From Mycobacterium adipatum (lineage in GTDB: Bacteria > Actinomycetota > Actinomycetes > Mycobacteriales > Mycobacteriaceae), in assembly GCF_001644575.1 (NCBI RefSeq), contig NZ_CP015596.1, positions 2,728,001 through 2,792,000 of the forward strand: 64,000 nucleotides of DNA, read 5' to 3'. The notes under the pieces are model-generated. The model was not told the DNA's origin, searched no databases, and was given only the letters and a program-made list of their open reading frames with translations. Positions 19,151-28,023 of this stretch are shown here, one piece after another. Made by a program: the position numbers and the translations under genes. Numbering within the stretch: position 1 is the stretch's first letter; every line of letters starts with the position of its first letter.

Positions 19151-21537
19151 GGTTCGACCTTAAGGTGCCCCGCGGGTGGGCGCTCGATGGCCCCGCCCGA
19201 ATTCACCCAGGCCAGGAACTCGTCCGCCGAGATCACCGGCTTACCGAACTCGTGGGCCTTGCGGGCCTTACCGGACTGGGTGCCGGCCTCGGCGGTGACG
19301 AGCACCTCGCAGCGGGTCTTGGTCACCGTCTTCACCGCCACCAGCCCGGCCGCCTCGGCGAACGTCATCATCTGCTCGCGGGACACCTCGCGCCCCGCGG
19401 CGTCCTGCGCGGTGCCGGTGAAACAGACGCGCGCACCCGGCACCAGCACCGCGTCGATATCGGCACCGGCCGCTGCGGTCTGCACCGCGTCGTCGATGAT
19501 CTCCACGCCGAGGATGCGCTGGGCGGCCCGCAACCGGGCCATCACCTCCTCGGTGAGCCGCACCCGGGTCGCCGCCGCCCGCAGCTGCGCGGCGACCGAG
19601 TGCCGTGCCGCGGCGATCCACGGGGTCACCTCTGCCGGTGCCGCCGCTACCTGCTCACCCAGCAGCGCGGGCCCGATCTGCCGGCTGACCTCCAGCAGCG
19701 CCGACAGGGCCGGTAGCGCCGCGGCCGTCGGGGTGGGCACCGGGTGGCTGCGGGTGACCAGATGCCCGGACAACGATTCCGGCGGGTCGCCGAACGGGGT
19801 GGATCCCGCGGTATCGACACCCGATTCGGTGAACTCGGCCAGCGCTGTCATCGCCTGGTCCAGCGCGGTGCCGCGGGTGCGCGGAGACCGCGGCAGATCC
19901 ACACCGAGTGGCATCACCGTCACCTGGCCGAGGCGTTTGAGCTCGAAGTCGATCAGCCCGAGGGTGTCGTCGATGTTCGCGCCGACCGGTGTGCACCCGG
20001 TGAGCATCGGGGCGATGACACCCCACGCCTCGGCCAGCGTCGGTGCCAGCAGGATGTCGGACACGCTGATTCCGTAGGCCGTGCGGGCGTCGGCGAGGTC
20101 GCGTTGCGGGTTGAGCAGGCTGCTCACCGCCGTGCCGTCCGCGAAGGCGACGGCGATCTCCAGCGGACGCGGACGCGACAGGCGGCCCTCGTCGCCGACG
20201 GTCGATATGGCGATCGCACAGAACCGTTGCGGGGCAGCGCCGTCTCCGGTGCCCTGCAGGAAGCGGGCGATCCGGCGGTCGGTCTTGAGGTCCTTGGGCA
20301 GCACCGGCCGCTTGAGTACCAACCCGGCCATCGAGGTGCACCGGCTGAGCGCCACGTAGAGCTGCCCGTGCGAGAACATGCCACCGGTGAGATCGACGAC
20401 CAGACGGTCCAGCGTCTGGCCCTGGCTCTTGTGGATGGTGATCGCCCAGGCGAGTTTGAAGGGCAACTGGGTGAACGTGCCGCAGACCTCGTGGCGCAGG
20501 GCACCGCCGTCCACGACCGGCTGGGTCGCCTCCCAGGTGAACAGCCCCACCTCGGCGCGGCTGCCGTCGGTGAACTCGACGACGACGGCGGTGTCGGGGC
20601 CGGCGACGCGGGCGATGACCTTGCCCAGTGTCCCGTTGACCCAACGGTCGGCCTGGTCGTTGTTGAGCATCATGATCTGGGCGCCGACCTTGAACCGCAG
20701 GGTTTCGTCGGCGGGTGGGTCGAACAGGCTCAGATCCCCGGTCTGGCGGGCGTGGTGCACGATCTCGTCGCCGGCGAGGCGCTCCAGCTGCTGACGGTTG
20801 CGCGCGGTCACCAGACGGTTCGTCGGGGCGAGGGTCAACCAGAACTCGTCATCGGGCGGCACGAAGTCGGGATCGGTGCGCGCGTTGAGTTGTTCGCGCG
20901 CGTGCCCGAGCAGCAGACCCTCGCGGATCTCGTTGAGAATCGCGGTCATCCGGTCATCGCCGAACTGGCGGAACACCGTCGTCAACGTGACGGTCGGGAA
21001 CTCGTCGCGATGGAACGTGTCGGCGGAGAAAAAGTACGGCGTCCGGTAGCGGTCTGTGAAGAAGCCGGCCTCGGCCTCGGTGACGACCGGCGGCAGCTGG
21101 TAGAGGTCACCGACCAGGACGAGCTGCACACCGCCGAACGGGCTACCCGGGTCGGGGCCATAGCGGTGCAGTGCGGCGGCGATCTTGTCGAACAGGTCGG
21201 CGCGGACCATCGAGGCCTCGTCGATGATGAGGGTGTCCAGGGCCTTGAGGGTGCGGGCGAACCGCCCGGGGTAGTAACGGCCGGTGCTGATATCGGTGAG
21301 GGTGGTGGTGCTGGTGAAGCCGAACAGCCGGTGGATGGTGTAGCCCTGCACGTTGAGGGCCGCGATGCCGGTGGGCGCGACGACGACCACATTGCGATCC
21401 GTCTGGGCCATGAACCGGCGGATCAGTGTCGACTTCCCGGTGCCGGCCTTGCCGGTGAGGAAGACGTGGCTGCCGTGGGCCAGCAGGGCCATCGCGTCGC
21501 GGAATTCGTCGGTGAGGACGAAGTTGCGGGCGGGCAC
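19147..21537 (-). CDS. Pif1-like helicase with degenerate exonuclease-like and BRCT domains
   Basis: 796 aa from the GTG at 21537; longer in-frame starts would overrun the divergent gene. Residues 1-470 form a superfamily 1B helicase: Walker A GKAGTGKST (Lys35), Walker B LIIDEAS, and a C-terminal motif block TIHKSQGQTLDRL with YVALSRC. The middle (FCAIAISTVGDEG … VGANIDDTLGLIDFELKRLG) follows the outline of a DnaQ-type 3'-5' exonuclease, but the D-x-E of motif I reads A-x-S, so it is probably inactive. The C-terminus (ARVCFTGTAQDAAGREVSRE … ISADEFLAWV) is a BRCT domain. It probably processes DNA during repair or replication. It is coupled to the NCS2 gene. Confidence 0.85.
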   Translation of the reverse strand: MPARNFVLTDEFRDAMALLAHGSHVFLTGKAGTGKSTLIRRFMAQTDRNVVVVAPTGIAALNVQGYTIHRLFGFTSTTTLTDISTGRYYPGRFARTLKALDTLIIDEASMVRADLFDKIAAALHRYGPDPGSPFGGVQLVLVGDLYQLPPVVTEAEAGFFTDRYRTPYFFSADTFHRDEFPTVTLTTVFRQFGDDRMTAILNEIREGLLLGHAREQLNARTDPDFVPPDDEFWLTLAPTNRLVTARNRQQLERLAGDEIVHHARQTGDLSLFDPPADETLRFKVGAQIMMLNNDQADRWVNGTLGKVIARVAGPDTAVVVEFTDGSRAEVGLFTWEATQPVVDGGALRHEVCGTFTQLPFKLAWAITIHKSQGQTLDRLVVDLTGGMFSHGQLYVALSRCTSMAGLVLKRPVLPKDLKTDRRIARFLQGTGDGAAPQRFCAIAISTVGDEGRLSRPRPLEIAVAFADGTAVSSLLNPQRDLADARTAYGISVSDILLAPTLAEAWGVIAPMLTGCTPVGANIDDTLGLIDFELKRLGQVTVMPLGVDLPRSPRTRGTALDQAMTALAEFTESGVDTAGSTPFGDPPESLSGHLVTRSHPVPTPTAAALPALSALLEVSRQIGPALLGEQVAAAPAEVTPWIAAARHSVAAQLRAAATRVRLTEEVMARLRAAQRILGVEIIDDAVQTAAAGADIDAVLVPGARVCFTGTAQDAAGREVSREQMMTFAEAAGLVAVKTVTKTRCEVLVTAEAGTQSGKARKAHEFGKPVISADEFLAWVNSGGAIERPPAGHLKVEP

Positions 21538-21695
21538 GCGACGATGGTGCCAGACGCTGTAACGCTGCGGCGCCCACGGCGATGAACTAGGCGAGACAGC
21601 TGCTGGGCCAGACGGCCGGTGTCGGGGGAGATGACTGCGAATCGCAGTAGTGGCTGAGAATTGCCCTGCTCCTGAAATCGAGGAGTCGATGCACG

Positions 21696-23447
21696 ATGGG
21701 TGCAGCGCGTGAGGAGTTTCTGAGGCGTTCCATGGTGGCCGGACTGGCCTCGACCGTGGTGATATCGCTGACCGCACTCACCGCCGGCGTGGCGCCCGCG
21801 CTCGCGGATCCGGACACCGTGGTGACGACGACGGCGCAGGCACCGTCGGGTTCCGGCGGCTCGGAGGGGTCCGGCGGTTCGGGCGGTTCGGGCGGCGAAG
21901 GACGCGGCGGCCAGGAAGAGGCGCCGTCCGCCGCACCGGTCGCGACGCCGCAGGTGCCGGCCCAGCTACCCGCGGTCACCGAGGCACCGGCCGTCACCCA
22001 AGCGCCCGTCCCGACCGAGACACCCGTCCCGACCGAGGCGCCCGTCGTCACTCCGGCGCCCGTCGAGACGCCGCGTGCGACTCTCGCTCCCCAGCCGGTT
22101 GCCCCCGAGACGGTTGCCCCGAAGCCCGAGCCCGCGGTGCAACAGCCGACGACCACCACCACCAAGCGGCCGAGCACCCAGGTCACGACCGCCCCGGCGA
22201 CCCCTTCCGCTCCCGAGGCCGCACCGAGCAGTGCGGCACCCGGCCCGGCCGCGGACGAGCCCGGGCGGACCGCACCGTCGAGTGCGGCGCCGTCGACCAC
22301 CGAGGTGCCCCGGCCCGCCGGCGAGACACCGGAGTCCGCGCCGGCCGCCACCGAAACGGCCACCGAGACGGCCACCGAGACGACCAGCGAAACCTCGGCG
22401 GAGACGTCCAGCGCGGGAACGGCTCCCGAAACATCGCAAGTCGAGCAGCAGGCTGCGCGCGTCATCGAGACGCTGAAACCCGAGGTGCTCGACGCCCCGG
22501 CCGAAGATGTCGTGCTCGCCCGCAACGCCAAGCCCGTCGAGGTCAACCCGGAACCGGCCAAGGTGGAGGAACTCGCCCAGCTGTCATCGCTGATCGGCGT
22601 CGCCGACGAGCGCGACCGCCTCGCCGAGGAGCGCCGCGAACTCCGCGAGGACCAGCGCGAGTTGCGCGACGACCAGCGCCAGCTGCGCGAGGACCAACGC
22701 GAACTGCGCGCCGAACAACGGGATTGGGATCGCCGGGTACGGCAGTGGAGCCCCGACTGGGTGCAGTACGACGAGTTCTACCGGCCCATGATCGTCAACC
22801 CGTACCGGGATCCGGTGCGGATCGTCTACGAGTACCAGAACCAGCCCCGGGTGGTGACGATCCCGCCGTTGCAGCGGATGGTCATGTACGTCGCCGACCT
22901 CGCGGCATACAGCTTCACCGCCGTGGTGCTCAACACGATCAACACCGTGGTCAGCACCGCGGTGGGCGTCGCCGTGGGCAGCTTCTTCGGCGGTGGCTTC
23001 ATCCCGACCATCGCGAACATCGGGGCCATCGCGCCGCCACCTCCGCCGCCGCTGTTCCGCTACGACAACGTGCCGGTCCAGGTGCGCTACTCGGACGCGG
23101 TGTACGAACCCTTCCGGGTGCAGCGCATCGTCGACGTCGGTGACGACGCGCGCTACGGCGAACGCCGGGTGCTGCTCGACGGGGTGACGCCGGCCTGGGG
23201 TGTGTGGAAGCAGAACGCCGCCGGCGAACGACAATTCGAGATACACCGCACCCAGCAGTACCCGGGTCTGGACACCCCGCGCGAGGGCCCGCTGCCCGGT
23301 GACTACCGGTTGCGGCTGGCCTCGGAGGAGGCGCCGTCGGGCACCGGTGGCAGCCAGACCGGGCTGATCGTCGCGGCCGTCGCGTGCGCGGTGCTTAGCC
23401 TGGGCGCCGTCGGGGCGGCCGGTCTGATGGGGCGCCGCCGGGTCTAA
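21696..23447 (+). CDS. Large Pro/Thr/Ala-rich exported or membrane-anchored coiled-coil protein
   Basis: 583 aa, family not recognised. The order is an N-terminal signal or anchor (~residues 14-38, ending in ALADP), a ~220-residue low-complexity Ser/Gly then Pro/Thr/Ala/Glu region (PVPTEAPV-type repeats), and a charged coiled coil built from REDQREL-like heptads (~300-345). A ~240-residue conserved-looking domain follows, containing a hydrophobic stretch and PPPPPP, then a final transmembrane helix ending RRRV. No LPxTG is present. The layout suggests a protein spanning the cell wall from a membrane anchor. A perfect terminator follows. The gene is divergent from the helicase operon. Confidence 0.75.
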   Translation: MGAAREEFLRRSMVAGLASTVVISLTALTAGVAPALADPDTVVTTTAQAPSGSGGSEGSGGSGGSGGEGRGGQEEAPSAAPVATPQVPAQLPAVTEAPAVTQAPVPTETPVPTEAPVVTPAPVETPRATLAPQPVAPETVAPKPEPAVQQPTTTTTKRPSTQVTTAPATPSAPEAAPSSAAPGPAADEPGRTAPSSAAPSTTEVPRPAGETPESAPAATETATETATETTSETSAETSSAGTAPETSQVEQQAARVIETLKPEVLDAPAEDVVLARNAKPVEVNPEPAKVEELAQLSSLIGVADERDRLAEERRELREDQRELRDDQRQLREDQRELRAEQRDWDRRVRQWSPDWVQYDEFYRPMIVNPYRDPVRIVYEYQNQPRVVTIPPLQRMVMYVADLAAYSFTAVVLNTINTVVSTAVGVAVGSFFGGGFIPTIANIGAIAPPPPPPLFRYDNVPVQVRYSDAVYEPFRVQRIVDVGDDARYGERRVLLDGVTPAWGVWKQNAAGERQFEIHRTQQYPGLDTPREGPLPGDYRLRLASEEAPSGTGGSQTGLIVAAVACAVLSLGAVGAAGLMGRRRV

Positions 23448-23458
23448 GCGGCAACGGT

Positions 23459-23515
23459 CGAGTGGCCAGTTATGACACGCCGATGAGCCAAAGGTGTGCC
23501 ATAGCTGGCCACTCG
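23459..23515. terminator. Bidirectional terminator hairpin between convergent genes
   Basis: CGAGTGGCCAG (23459-23469) and CTGGCCACTCG (23505-23515) are exact complements and the stem continues inward with a few mismatches. No U-tract is present, as is usual in mycobacteria. It lies between the stops of the coiled-coil protein and the Cys-rich protein. Confidence 0.8.
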
Positions 23516-23520
23516 GCGCA

Positions 23521-23928
23521 TCAGGCGTGGACGTTGCGCAGGCCGACGCCCCCGCGCAGGCCGGAGCAGTTGACGCAGCCGACGCAGCCGACGCAATCGG
23601 TGCATGCCACGCACCCGATGCAGGCCCGGCACTTCCGACACGCCACGCAGCCCACGCAGGCGACGCATCCGACCAGGGCGGCGCACAGCAGCAGGAACGC
23701 GCTGCCCACCACGGCGAACCCGCCGGCCACCCCGGCGCTGCCACCGGTGCCGATCGACCCGGCGACGCCGGCGCTGTTCACCGTCGCGATGCACCCGGCG
23801 ACGCCGGCGCTGCCGACGGTACCGATCGAACCGACCACTGCGGCGCTACCCACGGTGCCGATCGACGCTTCGGTCGCACTGCTGCCGACGGTGCCGAGTG
23901 AGTCTGTGCGCGTATCGATTTCGTCCAT
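23521..23928 (-). CDS. Dodecapeptide-repeat / Cys-x-x-repeat protein of unknown function
   Basis: 135 aa. The ATG overlaps the SDR stop as ATGA, supporting translation. After nine residues come six 12-residue units (residues 10-81), consensus SIGTVGSAGVAG, the last being hydrophobic (GFAVVGSAFLLL). After CAALVG come twelve consecutive triplets starting with Cys (88-123), such as CVA CVG CRK CRA CIG, then the tail LRGGVGLRNVHA. There are 14 cysteines in total. The Gly/Val/Ala repeats and the LLL segment suggest membrane insertion. The regular Cys every third residue would line one face of an extended or beta-helical rod, suited to metal binding or disulfide ladders. I recall similar unannotated mycobacterial proteins but know of no function. 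Confidence 0.75.
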   Translation of the reverse strand: MDEIDTRTDSLGTVGSSATEASIGTVGSAAVVGSIGTVGSAGVAGCIATVNSAGVAGSIGTGGSAGVAGGFAVVGSAFLLLCAALVGCVACVGCVACRKCRACIGCVACTDCVGCVGCVNCSGLRGGVGLRNVHA

Positions 23929-24668
23929 CAGTCGGCGCCCTTCCCGTTGTCGACGCGGTACACCGCGCCGTGGATCGCGGCCGCGTCGTCACTGGCCAGA
24001 AACGCGATCGTCTTGGCGACGTCGACCGGATCCATCATTCCGCGCGGCGCGGCGATCCGCATGATCAACTCCCAATCGGCGTCCTGCGGCGCGGAGAACT
24101 CGGTCACCTGAGCGGTGAGCATGCCGCCGGGGCAGACCGCGTTGACGCGGAGCTTCTCCATGGTGAACTCCACGGCCAGCGCGCGGGTCAAACCGATCAG
24201 CCCGTGTTTGGCCGCGCAGTACCCGGCCGAGTACACCTCGCCCTCGACACCGGCCACCGAGGCGACGTTGACGATGTTGCCGCCGGATTCCAGCAGGTGG
24301 GGCAGCGCGGCCCGGCTCAGGTAGAACGGGCCGTTGAGGTTGACCGCCAGGTCGAGATCCCAGTCGGCGTCGGTCACCGACGCGGTGCGCCGCATCTGGT
24401 GAAAACCCGCCACGTTGGCCAGCACATCGATGCGCCCGAAGGCCGCGACGCAGTCGGCCACGGCCTGCGCGCAGGCATCGGCGGTGCCGATGTCATAGGA
24501 GCCGAACCTCCCGCCCGGCACCTCGGCGAACACCTCGGCCATCCGGTCGCTGTCGCGGGCCACGCCGTACACCGTGGCGCCGCGTTCGGCGAACAGCCGG
24601 GCCGTTGCCGCACCGAGCCCCGCCGACGCGCCTGTCACCAGTGCCACTTTTCCGTCCAATGAGGTCAT
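23928..24668 (-). CDS. Short-chain dehydrogenase/reductase
   Basis: 246 aa, a classical SDR. The cofactor motif is TGASAGLGAATARLF, the NAG-type strand NVAG, the catalytic Ser in NVASVAGVEG, and Tyr/Lys in YCAAKHG. The ATG at 24668 is chosen because the sequence from there matches the family N-terminus. It is probably NAD(P)-dependent, substrate unknown. The stop overlaps the start of the Cys-rich protein, making a two-gene unit divergent from a secreted protein gene. Confidence 0.88.
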   Translation of the reverse strand: MTSLDGKVALVTGASAGLGAATARLFAERGATVYGVARDSDRMAEVFAEVPGGRFGSYDIGTADACAQAVADCVAAFGRIDVLANVAGFHQMRRTASVTDADWDLDLAVNLNGPFYLSRAALPHLLESGGNIVNVASVAGVEGEVYSAGYCAAKHGLIGLTRALAVEFTMEKLRVNAVCPGGMLTAQVTEFSAPQDADWELIMRIAAPRGMMDPVDVAKTIAFLASDDAAAIHGAVYRVDNGKGAD

Positions 24669-24732
24669 GTCCGTGACTCTCTCACGGGGCAAACCGCGAA
24701 CGCGCCCGAGGCGTCCTGCAATACTGCGAGGC

Positions 24733-25266
24733 GTGAACATACTTCGCGGGTTGTTCAGTGCCGCCCTCCTGGTTGCTGCCATGGTCGGATTCGCGGCGCC
24801 GGCCCAGGCCCAGCAGCAGGTGCTGGAGGGGGTCTACAACTACCACCAGGAGGGCGTGGCCGAGGCCGGGACCTGGACGATCTACCCGGTGTGCGTGCCG
24901 GTGGTGGGTGACCTTCGTGCGGAGATCCGTGACCCGGTCGCGTGCATCCTGCACGTATCCGGCACGCCGACCAGCTGGGTCACCGGCGGTGACGCCAAGC
25001 TCACCGGCGGGCAGTGGGCCTATTCGGTGAACAAGAAGGACGGTCTGACCTGCCCGGATGGCAGCACCGCGCCGACTTTGACCACCGTCAAGTTCAACAC
25101 CGACACCATGAGCGGCACCACCAGCGTCGCGCACAACCAAGTGTGCGGGATGCCGGCGACCATCGAGACCACACCGTTCACCCTGAGCTTCCGGGAGCCG
25201 CTGCCCATCCCGGTCCAGCAATACCCGCTCTACTGCGAACCCGGCGGCCTCAGGCGCTGCTTCTAG
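24733..25266 (+). CDS. Secreted mycobacterial protein of unknown function
   Basis: 177 aa from a GTG. A clear Sec signal peptide (NILRGLFSAALLVAAMVGFA) ends at APAQA. The mature part has six spread cysteines and many Thr/Gly residues, consistent with a small disulfide-bonded beta protein outside the membrane. No enzymatic motif is seen. The last base of its stop codon is shared with the GTG start of the next gene. Confidence 0.75.
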   Translation: MNILRGLFSAALLVAAMVGFAAPAQAQQQVLEGVYNYHQEGVAEAGTWTIYPVCVPVVGDLRAEIRDPVACILHVSGTPTSWVTGGDAKLTGGQWAYSVNKKDGLTCPDGSTAPTLTTVKFNTDTMSGTTSVAHNQVCGMPATIETTPFTLSFREPLPIPVQQYPLYCEPGGLRRCF

Positions 25267-26339
25267 TGACCAAGCGAGTCGTGGTCTGGGGTACCGGCTT
25301 CGTCGGGACGATGGTGATCGCCGAGATCGTGCGGCACCCGCAGTTCGAGCTTGTCGGGGTGGGGGTGAGCGCCCCGGCCAAGGTGGGCCGTGACGTCGGC
25401 GAGATCTGTTCGCTGGGAGCGCCGTTGGGATTGACCGCCACCGACGATGTCGACGCGCTGATCGCCCTGAAACCCGACGCCCTGGTGCACTATGGGCCGA
25501 CGGCCGCCCAGGCCGACGCGAACATCGAGCTGATCACCAAATTCCTGCGGGCCGGTATCGACGTCTGCTCGACCGCGATGACCCCGTGGGTATGGCCGAA
25601 AATGCATCTGAACCCGCCGAACTGGATCCAGCCCATCACCGATGCCTGCGCCGCCGGCGGGGCGTCCTGCTTCACCACCGGGATCGACCCGGGCTTCGCC
25701 AACGACCTGTTCCCGCTGACCCTGATGGGACTGTGCGCCGAGGTCAAGACGGTGCGCGCCTCCGAGCTGCTCGACTACACCCACTACACGGGGGATTACG
25801 AGTTCGAGATGGGCATCGGCCGCCCGCCCGGATACCGCCCGCTGCTGGAGAGCCCGGAGATCCTGATCATGGCGTGGGGCGCGACGGTCCCGATGATCGC
25901 CCATGCCGCCGGCATCACCCTCGACGAGATCACCACCACCTGGGAGAAATGGGTGACCCCGACCGACCGCGAGTCCGCGAAGGGCGTCATCGAGGCGGGC
26001 AATGTGGCCGCGGTCCGGTTCACCATCAACGGCCGGTTCCACGGCGAGACCCGTATCCAGCTCGAGCATGTCAACCGGATCGGGCTCGATGCCGCCCCGG
26101 ACTGGCCGACCGGCAACGACAACGACGTGTACCGCGTCGATATCGAGGGCACTCCGAGCATTTCGCAGGAGACCGCCTTCCGGTTCACCGACGGCTCCGG
26201 GCGCGACGCCGCCGCGGCGGGCTGCCTGGCCACCGGGCTGCGCGCACTCAATGCGGTGCCCGCCGTCAACGATCTGCCGCCGGGCTGGGTGACCGCCCTG
26301 GATCTGCCGCTCATCCCGGGTGTCGGCACCATCCGCTGA
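25266..26339 (+). CDS. DapB-like NAD(P)-dependent amine/dihydrodipicolinate-reductase-family protein
   Basis: 357 aa. The N-terminal Rossmann segment VVVWGTGFVGTMVIAEIVRH is followed by a catalytic-domain pattern (GIDPGFANDLFPL) seen in actinobacterial DapB-like and 2,4-diaminopentanoate-dehydrogenase-like enzymes. These reduce or oxidise C-N or C-O centres with NAD(P)H. The physiological substrate is unknown. The gene starts in the stop codon of the secreted protein, so translation is coupled. Confidence 0.78.
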   Translation: MTKRVVVWGTGFVGTMVIAEIVRHPQFELVGVGVSAPAKVGRDVGEICSLGAPLGLTATDDVDALIALKPDALVHYGPTAAQADANIELITKFLRAGIDVCSTAMTPWVWPKMHLNPPNWIQPITDACAAGGASCFTTGIDPGFANDLFPLTLMGLCAEVKTVRASELLDYTHYTGDYEFEMGIGRPPGYRPLLESPEILIMAWGATVPMIAHAAGITLDEITTTWEKWVTPTDRESAKGVIEAGNVAAVRFTINGRFHGETRIQLEHVNRIGLDAAPDWPTGNDNDVYRVDIEGTPSISQETAFRFTDGSGRDAAAAGCLATGLRALNAVPAVNDLPPGWVTALDLPLIPGVGTIR

Positions 26340-26374
26340 GTAACGTGCACGGCGCGGCGGGCGATGTCGACGGT

Positions 26375-27994
26375 GTGAGTAACGCACCGGTGGGGCTGTC
26401 GATCGGTGCCACCAATCTGACGGCCGTCGCGGTGGGCCGCACCTCGCTCACCCGGCCGGCCCAGGTCGGCGTGCCCGGCCGGGAACTCACCGATTTCGTC
26501 GACCGGGTGGGTGACCCGGTGGCAATCCTGGCGCCCGACGGATCATCGCACCGCCCGGAGACGCTGCTGGTCGAGGCGTTGCGCGCGATGCTGCCGGGCG
26601 TGGGCGGCGCATCGCAGCTCGGCGTCACCCATCCGGTGCACTGGCGTCCGGCCGCGATCGATGCGCTGCGGGCGGCACTGGCAACGGCACCCGAACTGGC
26701 CGGCGCCGCACTGGTCGACGACGCCAGTGCCGCCGCCACCGCGCTGGCCGACCACCCGGGTCTGCCCACTCGGGGTGCCATCGCGGTATGCGATTTCGGT
26801 GGGTCGGGCACCAGCATCACCTTCGTCGACGCCGCCAACGGCTACCGCCCGATCGGGCCGGTGGTGCGCCATCTGGAACTGTCCGGGGCCATGGTCGACC
26901 AGGCCCTGTTGCGTCGCGTGCTGGCCGATCTGCCGGACTCCGCGACCGGGGCGGCGGGGACGTCGGCGCTCGGTTCGCTGTCGCGGTTGCGCGACCAGTG
27001 CCGGGCGGCCAAGGAACGGTTGTCCGATGTGGTCGCCACCGCGCTGCAGGTCGATCTGCCGACGCACCGGGCCGAGGTGCGGCTGACCCGCGACGAGCTC
27101 GATGCGCAACTGCGGGCCCCGTTGGCCGAATTCGTGCTGGTGTTGCGGGATGCCATGCAACGCAACGCTATCCGTCCGGGTGACCTGGCGGCCGTCGCGA
27201 GTGCCGGTGGTGGCGCGCGGATCCCGGTCATCACCACCACGCTGTCCGAACACCTGGGGATACCGGTGATCACCGCACCCTATCCGGCCTTGTCCGCGGC
27301 GATCGGGGGCGGCCTCACGGCGGTGGCTCGCGCCGGCGGCGACGCGGTCACCGCCGTGGCGACCGCTGCGCCGGTGCTCGCCGCCCCCGCGGTACCGGCA
27401 TCCAGCCCGCCGCAGTTGGCCTGGTCGCAGGACACCGGCGCCATCGCCGAACCGGTGCCCTACGCCGGCCCGGTGCACGACCCCCGCCCGGAAGTCCGGT
27501 TCTCCGCCGATGACGCGTCCGAATCCGTTGCCGCCGTGTTTGTTCCGTGGTATCGCCGTCCGCACGTCCTGCTCGGGCTCGGTGCCGCGGTGGTGCTGGC
27601 GGCCGCCGTCACCGCCGTGGTCCTGCTGCAGCACGCCGACGACACTCCGGCGCCGAACCTCGATTCGACGTCCACCACCGCCGTGCCGGCGAGCCCGGAA
27701 ACATCCGCGCCGGCACCCGCACCGCAGACCCCGGCGCAGACCGGCACCGTCGCCCCGCCGCCACCGGCGACGCAGGCGCCTCAGCCGGCGAGCGAGGCGC
27801 CGCCACCGGCGACACAGGCCCCCGAGCCGGCAAGTGAGGCGCCCGCGCCGTCCAGCACGGAAGCGCCACCGCCGCCGCCGCAGACGCAGACGCCGCCGCC
27901 GGCCATCCCGACCATTCCCACCATCCCGCCGATTCCCACGATTCCCGGTCTGCCGCCGTTCATTCCTCAACCCGGGCAGCTGGTTTCGCCCTAG
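26375..27994 (+). CDS. Hsp70-family membrane protein with Pro-rich C-terminus
   Basis: 539 aa from the GTG at 26375; a GTG at 26345 is possible. Residues 1-320 form an actin/Hsp70-like nucleotide-binding domain (VGLSIGATNLTAVAVG, AVCDFGGSGTSITFVD, AVASAGGGARIPVI) without the substrate-binding domain of DnaK. A single transmembrane helix (~395-415, VLLGLGAAVVLAAAV) follows, then a ~125-residue Pro/Ala/Glu/Thr tail predicted to lie outside. The architecture matches the Rv2264c group of mycobacterial proteins. Its role is unknown; a cytoplasmic ATPase signalling across the membrane is plausible. Confidence 0.82.
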   Translation: MSNAPVGLSIGATNLTAVAVGRTSLTRPAQVGVPGRELTDFVDRVGDPVAILAPDGSSHRPETLLVEALRAMLPGVGGASQLGVTHPVHWRPAAIDALRAALATAPELAGAALVDDASAAATALADHPGLPTRGAIAVCDFGGSGTSITFVDAANGYRPIGPVVRHLELSGAMVDQALLRRVLADLPDSATGAAGTSALGSLSRLRDQCRAAKERLSDVVATALQVDLPTHRAEVRLTRDELDAQLRAPLAEFVLVLRDAMQRNAIRPGDLAAVASAGGGARIPVITTTLSEHLGIPVITAPYPALSAAIGGGLTAVARAGGDAVTAVATAAPVLAAPAVPASSPPQLAWSQDTGAIAEPVPYAGPVHDPRPEVRFSADDASESVAAVFVPWYRRPHVLLGLGAAVVLAAAVTAVVLLQHADDTPAPNLDSTSTTAVPASPETSAPAPAPQTPAQTGTVAPPPPATQAPQPASEAPPPATQAPEPASEAPAPSSTEAPPPPPQTQTPPPAIPTIPTIPPIPTIPGLPPFIPQPGQLVSP

Positions 27995-28023
27995 CCCCGG
28001 TGCCGTCGCCGGCGGAGTCGGTC

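Noticed and set aside
23701..23900. Possible CRISPR-like array in the short periodic DNA
   Set aside because: The 36-bp period is in frame with a 12-residue protein repeat, with no spacers and no cas genes.
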